DNA from: JAYQUR01 sp038133505
Lineage (GTDB): Bacteria; Pseudomonadota; Alphaproteobacteria; MPNO01; UBA830
Reading direction: 5' to 3'
NCBI GenBank assembly: GCA_038133505.1
Contig: JAYPTI010000075.1
Span: forward strand, 1-15,521
DNA: 15,521 nt
The position numbers and the translations under genes were made by a program. Positions 6,567 through 14,282 of this stretch are shown in pieces (position 1 is the first letter of the stretch; every line of letters begins with the position of its first letter). The notes beneath the pieces were generated by a model. That model searched no databases and was not told the DNA's origin. It was given only the letters and a program-made list of their open reading frames with translations.

Positions 6567-7540
6567 ATGGCAGCGGACAGGCTGACGATCGCACTGGAAC
6601 GCTACGACAGGCATATCCCGTTCTTCATGGGCCTGGTAGAGCCGCCCGCCGGCATCGAGATCGACGCGCTGGAGGTCGGCATGGTGCCGCCCCGCCGGAA
6701 CGGCGTCGACCGTCATCGGCGGATGCTGGTCGACCTCGAATTCGATATCGCGGAAGTCTCGCTCGCCTCTTACGTCATGGCGCGCCAGCGCGGCATTCCG
6801 GTGACCGCGGTGCCGACGGTTCCCCGACGCCTCTTCAGCCAGAACCATATCTTCGTGAACGCCGATGCCGGTATCTCGAAGCCCGCCGATCTCGCGGGGA
6901 AACGCATCGCGATCTGGGCCTTCCAGGTAACCATGTCGGTTCTCGCCAAGGGCGACCTGCAGGAGGAGTACGGCCTCCCCTGGCGCGAAGTCACCTGGGT
7001 CACGCAACGGCCCGAGGAAATTCCATGGCAGGGAACCGAGGGCAACATCGAACGGATGCCGGAAGGCCGTACCGGCGCCGATATGCTGATGTGGGCGAGG
7101 TCGACGCCTATATCGACCCGCATCCGCCGGAAGAGATCTACGAGGACCCGCGGGTCCGGCGCCTGTTCGACGACACGCCGGCGGAGTGCCGCAAATACTG
7201 GGACCGGCACGGCTACTATCCGGCGATGCACCTTCTCGCCATTCGCGACGAGGTCATCGACCGGCACCCGGACCTGCCGCGCGAGGTCATGCGGATGTGG
7301 GACGACGCGCGCGACCAGGCCTACGAGTTCTACGTCGACCACAACTACACGGTGCTGCCGTTCGGCCGCTATGCCTTCGAAAGCGACGTCGGCTCGTTCG
7401 ACAGCGAACTCTGGCCGTCAGGCCTGGAAGTGAACCGGCAGAACTTGGAGCGGTTCATCGGTTACATGGTCGACCAGCAATTGCTGTCGGCGCCGGTGGC
7501 CGTCGAGACGCTCTTTCACGAAAGCGTGCTCGACACCTAA
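6567..7540 (+). pseudogene. 4,5-dihydroxyphthalate decarboxylase-like protein, one-base frameshift
   Basis: The gene would encode about 324 residues, the normal length for the Pht5 (4,5-dihydroxyphthalate decarboxylase)/periplasmic-binding-like family. Residues 1-175 read in one frame, from MAADRLTIALERYDRHIPFF through KRIAIWAFQVTMSVLAKG. At about 7089-7096 the frame must change: ADMLM is followed one base out by GEVDAYIDPHPPEEIYEDP, which continues cleanly to HESVLDT at 7540. One missing base after ATG CTG ATG would restore MLMLGEVDAYID. The start has a strong GGGAGGAAACGAC leader. There is no signal peptide, which favours a cytoplasmic enzyme over a transporter receptor. No other phthalate genes are nearby, so the substrate is open. 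It is divergent from the channel gene and converges on the beta-propeller gene with 26 bp between them. Confidence 0.78.
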
Positions 7541-7566
7541 GAAGGAATCCCAAGGCGGCAATCGAC

Positions 7567-8709
7567 CTAAAGACCGCGCGCCGCCATCGCCGCCCTGCGC
7601 TCTTCCTTCGACATGAACGGCAGGTGGTGATCGTCCTTGGAAACGGGCTCGACGTCGTCGTCGAGACAGACCCAGCTGCGGCAGTAGTCGTCGCTGGCAT
7701 AGACCTCGCCGGTCGCGGTTCCCGCCATCAGCATCATGCCGCCGTCCCAGCGGTGCAGGCTCATCGCCTCGAAAGCGCCCACGACGGGATCGGGCAGGCC
7801 GGCCGAGACCTCTTCCCAGCTGTCGCCGCCGTCGGTGCTGCGCATGACGGTCGATTCAGCGATGCCTTCCTTGTACCACTGCGCCGGGTTCAGATAGGAA
7901 CCGCCCATGTACAGGGTTTGCGCGTCGGCCGGATCGAAGAACAGAAAGTCGGGATAGCCCATCCGGTCGAAGCGCTTCATCAGGTGATCGAACGACTTGC
8001 CGCCGTCGGTGCTGCGGTACAGCCCCTCGCCAGTCGCGAGAAAGAACCGGTCGGGGTCCGCGGGGTCGATCAGCATGCGGTGCATGTCGCGGTAGGCGAC
8101 GTCTTCCGGCTTCGAATAGGCGGTCAGGTCGGTCCACGTCCTGCCGTCGTCGGTGGATTTGAGGAACGCGCCCTGCTCGACCAGCACGAAAAGCGTCTCC
8201 GGCTCCGTCGGATGGAAGGTGACCGTCTTCACGTGCGGAATATGCGGCGGCGGCGGGAACGTCCACTTGTCCGTATCCGCGACGTCGTAGATGGAGGCGA
8301 TCTCTGTCCAGCTTTCTCCGAGATCGTCGCTGCGATAGAGGCCCGCCGGCGACGTCCCGGCGAACAGCGTCGTCCGGCCGCCGGCGTTCCTGACCGCGAG
8401 CGTGTAGACGTGCTCGCGGTCGAGACCCTTGTTGATCTGCCGCCAGCCCGCGCCCTCGCCGTCATCGCTGACGTAAACGCCGCCGGTATGGTGACACCCG
8501 GCGAACAGCTTGCCCGAGACCGGTTCCTTCACGATCGCACCGATATGCCTGTCTTCCAGCAACCGGTCCGTCACCGTCCAGTGACGCCCGCGGGTTTCCC
8601 GTTCGAGAACGGCGATACCCTTGAGAGTCGCCACAAGGATACGCGTCACCGTTCCGTTTCCGGCAGTAAGCGCCTGGCCGTTCGGCGAGAGATAAGCCGT
8701 CTCGGTCAT
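7567..8709 (-). CDS. Asp-box (BNR) beta-propeller protein, sialidase-like fold
   Basis: A 380-residue repeat protein. Five good Asp-boxes (S-T/D-D-x-x-x-S/T-W/F) occur at residues 127-134 (SDDLGESW), 185-192 (STDDGRTW), 233-240 (STDGGKSF), 291-298 (STDGGDSW) and 339-346 (SDDYCRSW), with a degenerate one at 81-89. The spacing of 48-58 residues is that of propeller blades. Asp-boxes stabilise blade turns in sialidases, sortilin and related proteins and are not catalytic in themselves. The sialidase Arg triad is not evident, so enzymatic function should not be assumed. No signal peptide is seen. Of the possible starts, 8709 is chosen because GGAGGAA lies just upstream. The open frame continues to 9051, but that part overlaps the divergent receptor gene and is not protein-like. 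The role is unknown. Confidence 0.82.
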   Translation of the reverse strand: MTETAYLSPNGQALTAGNGTVTRILVATLKGIAVLERETRGRHWTVTDRLLEDRHIGAIVKEPVSGKLFAGCHHTGGVYVSDDGEGAGWRQINKGLDREHVYTLAVRNAGGRTTLFAGTSPAGLYRSDDLGESWTEIASIYDVADTDKWTFPPPPHIPHVKTVTFHPTEPETLFVLVEQGAFLKSTDDGRTWTDLTAYSKPEDVAYRDMHRMLIDPADPDRFFLATGEGLYRSTDGGKSFDHLMKRFDRMGYPDFLFFDPADAQTLYMGGSYLNPAQWYKEGIAESTVMRSTDGGDSWEEVSAGLPDPVVGAFEAMSLHRWDGGMMLMAGTATGEVYASDDYCRSWVCLDDDVEPVSKDDHHLPFMSKEERRAAMAARGL

Positions 8710-8836
8710 GGGTTCCTCCGCTGTCATTTCCGTCCCTGCGGGCATCGTATCACGCGCCGGAGAGCCCGATGAAGCGCGTTGTGGCCGCATCGTCTCCGCT
8801 GGCGCGCGTCCGGACGATCCTCTAGTCTTTCGGCAA

Positions 8837-8859
8837 CGTTTCCGCACAGAACGGAAACG
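8837..8859. promoter_or_regulatory. Perfect inverted repeat in the leader of the TctC-type gene
   Basis: CGTTTCCG at 8837-8844 and CGGAAACG at 8852-8859 are exact reverse complements separated by 7 nt. The element ends 21 bp before the ATG at 8881 and just upstream of the GGAGGAA ribosome site. It may be an operator for a dimeric repressor or a leader hairpin affecting translation or mRNA stability. No T-run follows, so it is not a terminator. Confidence 0.5.
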
Positions 8860-8880
8860 CCGCAACCGGAGGAAACAACC

Positions 8881-9897
8881 ATGAAATTCTCGAAACTGGC
8901 CGCCGTCGCCGGCATCGTCGCGGCGGGCCTTCTCTCGATCCCGGCCCAGGCCGACGATCACGACTACTTCAAGGACAAGACGATCACCTTCATCGTCGGC
9001 TTCGGCGCAGGCGGCGGTTACGACGCCTATTCGCGCATGCTCGCGCCCCACTTCGAAAAGGAACTCGGCGCCCAGGTGCTCGTCGTGAACCAGCCGGGCG
9101 CCGGCGGCATGAGCGCGTTGAACCGCATGTACATCGCGAAGCCGGACCAGCTACAGATGATGCTCGTCAACGGCACCGGCGCCGGCCTCCAGCAACTGAC
9201 GGAGCTGAAGGGCGTTCGGTTCGACCTCACCAAAATGCACGTCCTCGGAATCGTGGATCATTCCCGCTGGATCTGGCTCGCCAAGACCAGCTCGGTCATC
9301 AACACCCCGCAGGACGCCATCAAGAGCGACAAGCTGATCAGCTGGGGCGGCTCCGGCAAGATTTCGGGTATTTCCGACGGCGCGGCCATGACCTGTCATG
9401 CGCTCGGCCTCAAGTGCAAGATCGTCGCCGGGTACAAGGGAAGCCGCGCCGCGGCGCTCGCCGTCGCACAGGGCGAGATGGACGCGCTCTACGTCTCCGA
9501 GACGTCCGCCTACAAGTACGTCCAGGCCAAGAACGCAAAGGCGATCGCGACGGTCAATCGCGAGCGGTCGATCCTGTTCCCGAACCTTCCGACCGTCTTC
9601 GAAACGGTCAAGCTCAACAAGGAACAGGAATGGTGGCTGGACTACCGTGCGACGCTCGAAGGCCTCGGCCGCATTCTCGTCGTGCCGCCGGAAATGCCTA
9701 AGGAAGCTGTCGAAAAGCTGCGCGCGGCGACGCACAAGATCCTGAGCAACCCGGACATCGTCGCCGAAGCCGACAAGAAGAAGCGCTATATCAAGTACAT
9801 CCCGGCCGACACGGCCGTCGGAATGGTCAAGAAGGTGCTGCAAAGCGTCAACGACAAGCAGAAGGCCGAGATCAAGAAAGTCGTTCTCGGCGGCTGA
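8881..9897 (+). CDS. Tripartite tricarboxylate transporter-type (TctC/Bug) solute-binding protein
   Basis: A 338-residue periplasmic receptor of the Bug/TctC family, which captures carboxylates and other small solutes for TctA/TctB permeases or for sensing. Residues 1-24 are a Sec signal peptide (cleavage AQA|DDH). The family loops are present: GFGAGGGYDAYSR at 40-52 and VVNQPGAGGMSALNRMY from 68, which together cradle a ligand carboxylate. The rest follows the two-lobe plan, with an ISWGGSGKISG hinge region and a lysine-rich C-terminal helix. The start is fixed by GGAGGAAACAACC directly before the ATG and by the signal peptide. No tctA or tctB permease gene is nearby, so it is an orphan receptor, as is common for this family. 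It is divergent from the Asp-box protein, with 171 bp between the starts. A strong hairpin terminator follows. Confidence 0.9.
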   Translation: MKFSKLAAVAGIVAAGLLSIPAQADDHDYFKDKTITFIVGFGAGGGYDAYSRMLAPHFEKELGAQVLVVNQPGAGGMSALNRMYIAKPDQLQMMLVNGTGAGLQQLTELKGVRFDLTKMHVLGIVDHSRWIWLAKTSSVINTPQDAIKSDKLISWGGSGKISGISDGAAMTCHALGLKCKIVAGYKGSRAAALAVAQGEMDALYVSETSAYKYVQAKNAKAIATVNRERSILFPNLPTVFETVKLNKEQEWWLDYRATLEGLGRILVVPPEMPKEAVEKLRAATHKILSNPDIVAEADKKKRYIKYIPADTAVGMVKKVLQSVNDKQKAEIKKVVLGG

Positions 9898-9903
9898 ACC
9901 GAC

Positions 9904-9944
9904 AAGGGGGCGGCCCTGGCCGGACCGGCTCTGGCCGCCCCTTT
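9904..9944 (+). terminator. Rho-independent terminator after the TctC-type gene
   Basis: GGGGCGGCC (9907-9915) pairs perfectly with GGCCGCCCC (9933-9941) around a GC-rich loop of 17 nt that can itself pair partly. Flanking A and T residues (AAG/TTT) extend the stem, and the run CTTTCGCTT follows. The hairpin starts only 6 bp after the stop codon, so it should end the receptor transcript and separate it from fprA. Confidence 0.75.
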
Positions 9945-10066
9945 CGCTTCCCGAGACGGGGTGAATCACTCCGCCGGGACGCCCTCTTTCCTCACGCGTT
10001 CGAACCGTTATGATTGCCCGACGAGATGTCGGAAAGACACTGAAACGTTCGCATAGAGGCTTCAGA

Positions 10067-11386
10067 ATGAGTCGTACGATCGCTATCGTCGGGTCGGGTC
10101 CCGGCGGCATGTATGCTGCGCAAGGCCTGCTCGATAAAGCGCCCGATTGCCAAGTCGATGTTATTGAGCGGCTGCCCTGCCCCTTCGGGCTTATCCGCGG
10201 CGGCGTCGCCCCCGACCACCAGACGACCAAGCGCGTCGCACGCGCCTACGAACGGACCCTGCAGGACGAGCGCGTGCGCTATCTCGGGAACGTCGAGGTG
10301 GGCCGCGACATATCGATCGACGAACTTCTGGAGATATACGACGCGGTCGTTCTCGCCTATGGCGCGCCGCACGACAACAAGCTCGGCATCGAGGGCGAGA
10401 ACCTCGCCAACGTCTACGGCTCGAATGCCTTCGTGGGCTGGTACAACGGCCATCCCGACTTCAAGGACCTGAATCCCGATCTCGACATCGACGCCGCGGC
10501 GATCATCGGCGTCGGCAACGTGGCGCTGGACGTCTCGCGCGTCCTCGCCAAGACGCCTGCGGAAATGTCGACGACCGACCTGATCCAGTACGCCGCGGAC
10601 GCCGTCCACGCCTCCCCTATCAAGGACATCTACATGTTCGGACGCCGGGGTCCGGTCGAGGCGGCCTTCACCAACGTCGAGCTCAGGGAAATGGGCGAAC
10701 TCGAAAACGCCGTGCCGGTGATGGAGCCGAGCCACCTGCCGGACGAAGTCGTCGCGCCCTACATGTCGGACCGCGACCTGCGGCTCCGCGAAAAGAACGT
10801 GGAGACGATGCGGTCGTTTCTCGACGTCAGCCCCGACGGCAAGAACAAGCGGGTCCATTTCGGGTTCTTCGCGTCGCCGGTCGAAATTCTGGGGACCGGT
10901 CGCGTCGAAGGCCTCCGGCTCGAACGGACGACGGTCGACGAGAACGGCAAGGTCTCCGGTACCGGCGAGACGTTCGACGTCCCCTGCCAGCTCGTCGTCA
11001 CCTGCATCGGCTCGCGGGCGTTCCCGATCGGCGATCTGCCCTTCAACGAACGCTGGGGCATCGTCCAGAACGAGGACGGCAAGGTATCCGAGCGGCTTTA
11101 CGCCGTCGGCTGGCTGAAGCGCGGCGCGTCCGGCACGATCGGCACCAACAAGAACGATTCCCTCGAAGTCGTCGACAAGGTCGTCGCGGAGTTCGACGAT
11201 GTCTCGCGCGGCGGCAGGGCTGCCGTCGATGCGATGCTGGCCGATCGGGGCGCCCGCCCCGTCAGCTTCGCCGAATGGAAGATCATCGACGAACTCGAGA
11301 TCGCAGCTGCCCCCGAAGGAGCGCCGCGGCGCAAATTCGTCACGCCTGCCGAAATGATCGAAGCGCTCGACAAGGCACAGGCCTGA
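10067..11386 (+). CDS. fprA: Ferredoxin/flavodoxin-NADP+ reductase, adrenodoxin-reductase type (FprA)
   Basis: A 439-residue flavoenzyme that moves electrons between NADPH and a ferredoxin, supplying for example P450s, Fe-S assembly or oxygenases. The FAD Rossmann motif GSGPGG lies at residues 9-14, followed by CPFGLIRGGVAPDHQTTK, typical of the adrenodoxin-reductase family. The NADP motif GVGNVALDVSR starts at about 148. Arg193-Arg194 (FGRRGPVEAAFT) match the pair that binds the NADPH 2'-phosphate. The C-terminal AVGWLKRGASGTIGTNKNDS block closes the FAD site. An upstream ATG at 10010 is in frame, but I choose 10067: AGAGG lies 8 bases before it, and homologues begin just before the FAD motif. 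No ferredoxin or P450 partner is in the window. The gene is probably monocistronic: a terminator precedes it and 191 bp separate it from the chemoreceptor. Confidence 0.95.
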   Translation: MSRTIAIVGSGPGGMYAAQGLLDKAPDCQVDVIERLPCPFGLIRGGVAPDHQTTKRVARAYERTLQDERVRYLGNVEVGRDISIDELLEIYDAVVLAYGAPHDNKLGIEGENLANVYGSNAFVGWYNGHPDFKDLNPDLDIDAAAIIGVGNVALDVSRVLAKTPAEMSTTDLIQYAADAVHASPIKDIYMFGRRGPVEAAFTNVELREMGELENAVPVMEPSHLPDEVVAPYMSDRDLRLREKNVETMRSFLDVSPDGKNKRVHFGFFASPVEILGTGRVEGLRLERTTVDENGKVSGTGETFDVPCQLVVTCIGSRAFPIGDLPFNERWGIVQNEDGKVSERLYAVGWLKRGASGTIGTNKNDSLEVVDKVVAEFDDVSRGGRAAVDAMLADRGARPVSFAEWKIIDELEIAAAPEGAPRRKFVTPAEMIEALDKAQA

Positions 11387-11502
11387 GCAACACCGAACGT
11401 TCATTTTCCGGCCTCAAACTGGTCCGTTTGCGGATGATTTTCGGCGGAAATGCAGGTGTTCGCCGGGAAATTCGGCAGCATATCAAAGGTTTAGCAAGCC
11501 AA

Positions 11503-11529
11503 TAAAATTTTAAGAAACATTTCGGATAG
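11503..11529 (+). promoter_or_regulatory. Possible sigma-28 (FliA-type) promoter for the chemoreceptor gene
   Basis: TAAA (11503-11506), a 15-nt spacer and TCGGATAG (11522-11529) match the flagellar sigma-28 pattern TAAA-N15-GCCGATAA at all four -35 bases and five of eight -10 bases. The element lies in a conspicuously AT-rich patch about 50 bp upstream of the MCP start, and chemoreceptor genes are classic sigma-28 targets. Some alphaproteobacteria lack this sigma factor, so it stays tentative. Confidence 0.35.
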
Positions 11530-11577
11530 TGCCCCCTATTCGAACGACTGCGAATGCGTCGCATCTACGGGGCAACA

Positions 11578-13683
11578 ATGAAAGCACTCCGCTCGGCACT
11601 CGAATTCAAGGCACTTTCCGTGCAGAAGAAAATCTACGGCGGCTTCGGGATCGTGGTTTCGCTCGCCCTGATCGTCGGCGGCGTCGCGATCGCCAAGAAT
11701 TTCCTGCTCACCGGCGACATAGAAAAATTCGAAAATATTGCGTCCGACGCATTGCTGGCGTCCGAGATCAATGCCGATATGGCGAAGACGATCCTGCACA
11801 CGCAGACCTTCATCGGCAATCGTACGGAAGAAAGCCTGTCTCAGGCATATCGTTTCCTGAAAGAGACCAAAGACGGTATCGAGCTGGCGAAAACGGAAAT
11901 TCAGAAACCCGAAAGCGCGGAACGCGTTGCCAAGATCGCAGGACTGATAGGGGAATACGATTCCGGTCTCGCCAAGCTCATCACGCTCTACAAGGAGCGC
12001 GATACGCTGGTGAACGAAAAGCTGGCCGCTATCGGACCCAAAGTGGAAAAGCTGCTCAACCAGGTCCACAAGGAGGCGACGGATTCCGAACTGATTCCCC
12101 AGGCGAATACGATCGGCGAGATCATCAAGAACGTTCTGTCGGGCGAGTATTACATCTCTCAATTCCTCGCCTCGAACGACCCGAAAGAGCTGGAAACCGC
12201 GCTGGCAGCGATTTCGTCGGCGGCTCTATCGTCCCGGAATTTCGGGCTTCTGACGGAAGTGAAGATATGGAAGAAGCCGCTTGCCGCGGCACACACTGAA
12301 CTCGAGGGCCTGAAGCAGATAGCGGAGCGGCTCGGCGCCCTGATCGCGGAACGGAACGTCATCAGGGACGGCTCGGTCTTCGGAGGCGGTGCGCAGATCA
12401 GCGAAAGGGCTGCCGAAATCAAGAATAGCGCGGTCGAGGACGAGAAGATCCTCTCCCAAGCGACGCATGCCAGCGTGGTTACCGGGAGCATCATCCTTGC
12501 CGGCGTATTGGTGGTCGCCTTGGCGGCGGGCGGTTTTCTTGCCTGGTTCATCGGCGGCGGCATCGTGCACCCGATCCGCGGCATGACGGCGTCCATGGGC
12601 GAACTCGCGGACGGCAACCACGAGACGGAGATCCCGTCGCAGGACCGCAAGGACGAGATCGGCAAGATGGCCGCCGCCGTGCAGGTCTTCAAGGACAACA
12701 TGATCGAGAACCTCCGCCTGCAGGAAGAGCAGAAGAAGGCCGACGCCGAGCTCGCCAAGGCGCAGGAAGAAGAAGCGAAGCGCGAGCAGGAGCGCGCCGA
12801 GGCGGAAGCCGAGCAGGCCCGCATCGCCAAGCAGCGTGCCGAGACCCTCGACAGGCTCACGACCGACTTCGAACGCGTCGTCAACGAAGCCCTCAGCGTG
12901 TTCTCGTCCGCGTCGAACCAACTCGAATCGTCGGCTCAGGAACTCTCCGCGACCGCCGAGGAGACCAGCACCCAGTCGACCGTCGTCGCCTCCGCCTCGG
13001 AAGAAGCGAGCACCAACGTCCAGACGGTCGCCACGGCAACGGAGGAGCTCTCCGCCTCCGTCCAGGAAATCGGGCGTCAGGTCTCCGAGAGCGCCAGGAT
13101 CGCCCGCGAGGCCGTCGAGGAGTCCGACCGGGCCAACGACAAGGTCCGGGGCCTCGAGGCCGCCGCCCAGAAGATCGGCGAGGTCGTCGAGCTGATCAAC
13201 GACATCGCATCGCAGACCAACCTTCTGGCCCTCAACGCCACTATCGAGGCGGCGCGCGCCGGCGAGGCCGGCAAGGGCTTCGCGGTGGTCGCCACCGATG
13301 TCAAGTCGCTCGCCGACCAGACCGCCAAGGCCACCGACGAGATCGGCGGCCAGATCGCCGAGATCCAGTCGGCGACGGCGGATGCGGTCGCGGCGATCGA
13401 CGCCATCGGCACGACGATCCGCTCGGTCGACGACATCTCCGGCTCGATCGCCGCCGCGGTCGAGGAACAGGGCGCCTCCACCCAGGAAATCGCCATCAAC
13501 ATCCAGCAGGTCGCGCAGGGCTCGCGCGAGGTGAACAGCAATATCTCCAACGTGAGCGAGGCCGCCGGCAAGACGGGCAGCGCCGCCGCCCAGGTCCTGT
13601 CCGCCGCCCAGAGCCTCGGCGCACAGTCGGACGCCCTCAACAGGGCCGTCGAAGACTTCCTGACAAACGTCAAGGCCGCCTGA
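11578..13683 (+). CDS. Methyl-accepting chemotaxis protein with large helical sensor domain
   Basis: A 701-residue transmembrane chemoreceptor that controls the CheA kinase. In order: TM1 about 20-39; an all-helical periplasmic domain about 41-300; TM2 about 302-327; HAMP about 328-381 (HPIRGMTASMGELADGNH); a charged coiled coil about 380-425 (EEQKKADAELAKAQEEE); and the cytoplasmic signalling domain to 690, with the conserved hairpin tip at about 542-575 (DIASQTNLLALNATIEAARA). The sensor region is about 260 residues, too long for a simple four-helix bundle of about 150, and suits a helical bimodular-type domain; the ligand is unknown. The protein ends in DFLTNVKAA, without the CheR/CheB-tethering pentapeptide. 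The ATG at 11578 is preferred over 11554, because only 11578 has a purine-rich (weak) site upstream and starts close to TM1. It is followed by a strong hairpin. Confidence 0.94.
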   Translation: MKALRSALEFKALSVQKKIYGGFGIVVSLALIVGGVAIAKNFLLTGDIEKFENIASDALLASEINADMAKTILHTQTFIGNRTEESLSQAYRFLKETKDGIELAKTEIQKPESAERVAKIAGLIGEYDSGLAKLITLYKERDTLVNEKLAAIGPKVEKLLNQVHKEATDSELIPQANTIGEIIKNVLSGEYYISQFLASNDPKELETALAAISSAALSSRNFGLLTEVKIWKKPLAAAHTELEGLKQIAERLGALIAERNVIRDGSVFGGGAQISERAAEIKNSAVEDEKILSQATHASVVTGSIILAGVLVVALAAGGFLAWFIGGGIVHPIRGMTASMGELADGNHETEIPSQDRKDEIGKMAAAVQVFKDNMIENLRLQEEQKKADAELAKAQEEEAKREQERAEAEAEQARIAKQRAETLDRLTTDFERVVNEALSVFSSASNQLESSAQELSATAEETSTQSTVVASASEEASTNVQTVATATEELSASVQEIGRQVSESARIAREAVEESDRANDKVRGLEAAAQKIGEVVELINDIASQTNLLALNATIEAARAGEAGKGFAVVATDVKSLADQTAKATDEIGGQIAEIQSATADAVAAIDAIGTTIRSVDDISGSIAAAVEEQGASTQEIAINIQQVAQGSREVNSNISNVSEAAGKTGSAAAQVLSAAQSLGAQSDALNRAVEDFLTNVKAA

Positions 13684-13697
13684 GGCAGGACAAACGG

Positions 13698-13740
13698 AAA
13701 CGACGAACGGCCGGCGGTCCTCCGCCGGCCGCTTTCGTTT
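13698..13740. terminator. Bidirectional hairpin terminator between the MCP gene and the MarR locus
   Basis: CGGCCGGCGG and CCGCCGGCCG form a perfect 10-bp stem around the 4-nt loop TCCT. The outer flanks AAACGACGAA and CTTTCGTTT extend the pairing and supply T-rich tracts on both strands. The hairpin lies between convergent genes ending at 13683 and 13745, so it should terminate transcripts from both sides. Confidence 0.85.
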
Positions 13741-13744
13741 GCGC

Positions 13745-14204
13745 CTAGTCGGAGAGGCGCGCCAGCAGTTTCAGGAACGTGTCGCGTTCGGCTGCCAACA
13801 AGGGCTCCAGCGTCTTCGCCGAAATTTCGAGGCCGCGCTCGGCCACCCGTCCCGCAAGCGCCGCACAGCAACAGCCTCCGCCTGTCGTCCGGATCGGGCC
13901 GGCGTTCGACGAGGCCGCGCACGATCAGCCGCTTGATGACGCCCTGCATCGTCGCGGCGTCCATGGCCGTCAGGCGGCCGAGCTGGTTCTGCGAGGTTTC
14001 GCCGACGTCGGCCAGCTTCATCAGCGCCGCGAACTGCAGCGGCGTGAGTTGCGCGTCATCGATCATTTCCTGGAAGATCGCGGCGTGACGCTGATGTGCG
14101 CGCCGCAATAGATGCCCGACCTGCTCGTCGAGAACATAGACAGACGCATCCGCCGCCTGCGCCCGAGCCGTCATGTCGGCCCGGCCTGCCGCCCGCAAAG
14201 CCAT
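13745..14204 (-). pseudogene. MarR-family transcriptional regulator, frameshifted in the wing
   Basis: A winged-helix repressor of the MarR family, normally about 150-160 residues. The N-terminal helices and the DNA-reading part are intact: YVLDEQVGHLLRRAHQRH, LTPLQFAALMKLADVGETSQNQLGRLTAMD, and the wing start VERRPDPDDRRRLLL. Immediately after LLL (about 13860-13870) the frame is lost. The true C-terminal helix is found in another frame as AALAGRVAERGLEISAKTLEPLL through LLARLSD, stopping at 13745. The usual 'LTxAG' strand after the wing is missing, so the lesion looks like a small deletion of roughly 10-17 nt rather than a single-base slip. The ATG at 14204 has a CCGAGGAC site upstream. It follows the CoA-transferase gene on the same strand by 78 bp and has a palindrome at its promoter. 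The translation without correction runs into antisense MCP sequence. Confidence 0.82.
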
Positions 14205-14225
14205 GGAAACTGTCCTCGGTTGCCG

Positions 14226-14245
14226 ATTGTTTGTATACGAACGAT
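14226..14245. promoter_or_regulatory. Probable MarR operator (20-bp near-palindrome)
   Basis: ATTGTTTGTATACGAACGAT is centred on GTATAC, and 16 of its 20 positions obey dyad symmetry. It starts 22 bp upstream of the marR start codon, in the 78-bp gap after the CoA-transferase gene. MarR-type dimers bind palindromes of this length and composition and commonly repress their own genes, so autoregulation is the natural reading. A GntR-type site cannot be excluded. Confidence 0.55.
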
Positions 14246-14282
14246 GGACGAGGGCCGAGTCGCTGTCAAGCGCGGCGCCCCC

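Noticed and set aside
8710..9051. N-terminal extension of the Asp-box protein up to 9051
   Set aside because: It overlaps the divergent signal-peptide-bearing receptor gene and has no protein-like pattern. The start at 8709 has a strong ribosome site.
13077..13744. C-terminal extension of the MarR frame into the chemoreceptor gene
   Set aside because: This results from the frameshift. The genuine MarR C-terminus is present in another frame and stops at 13745.
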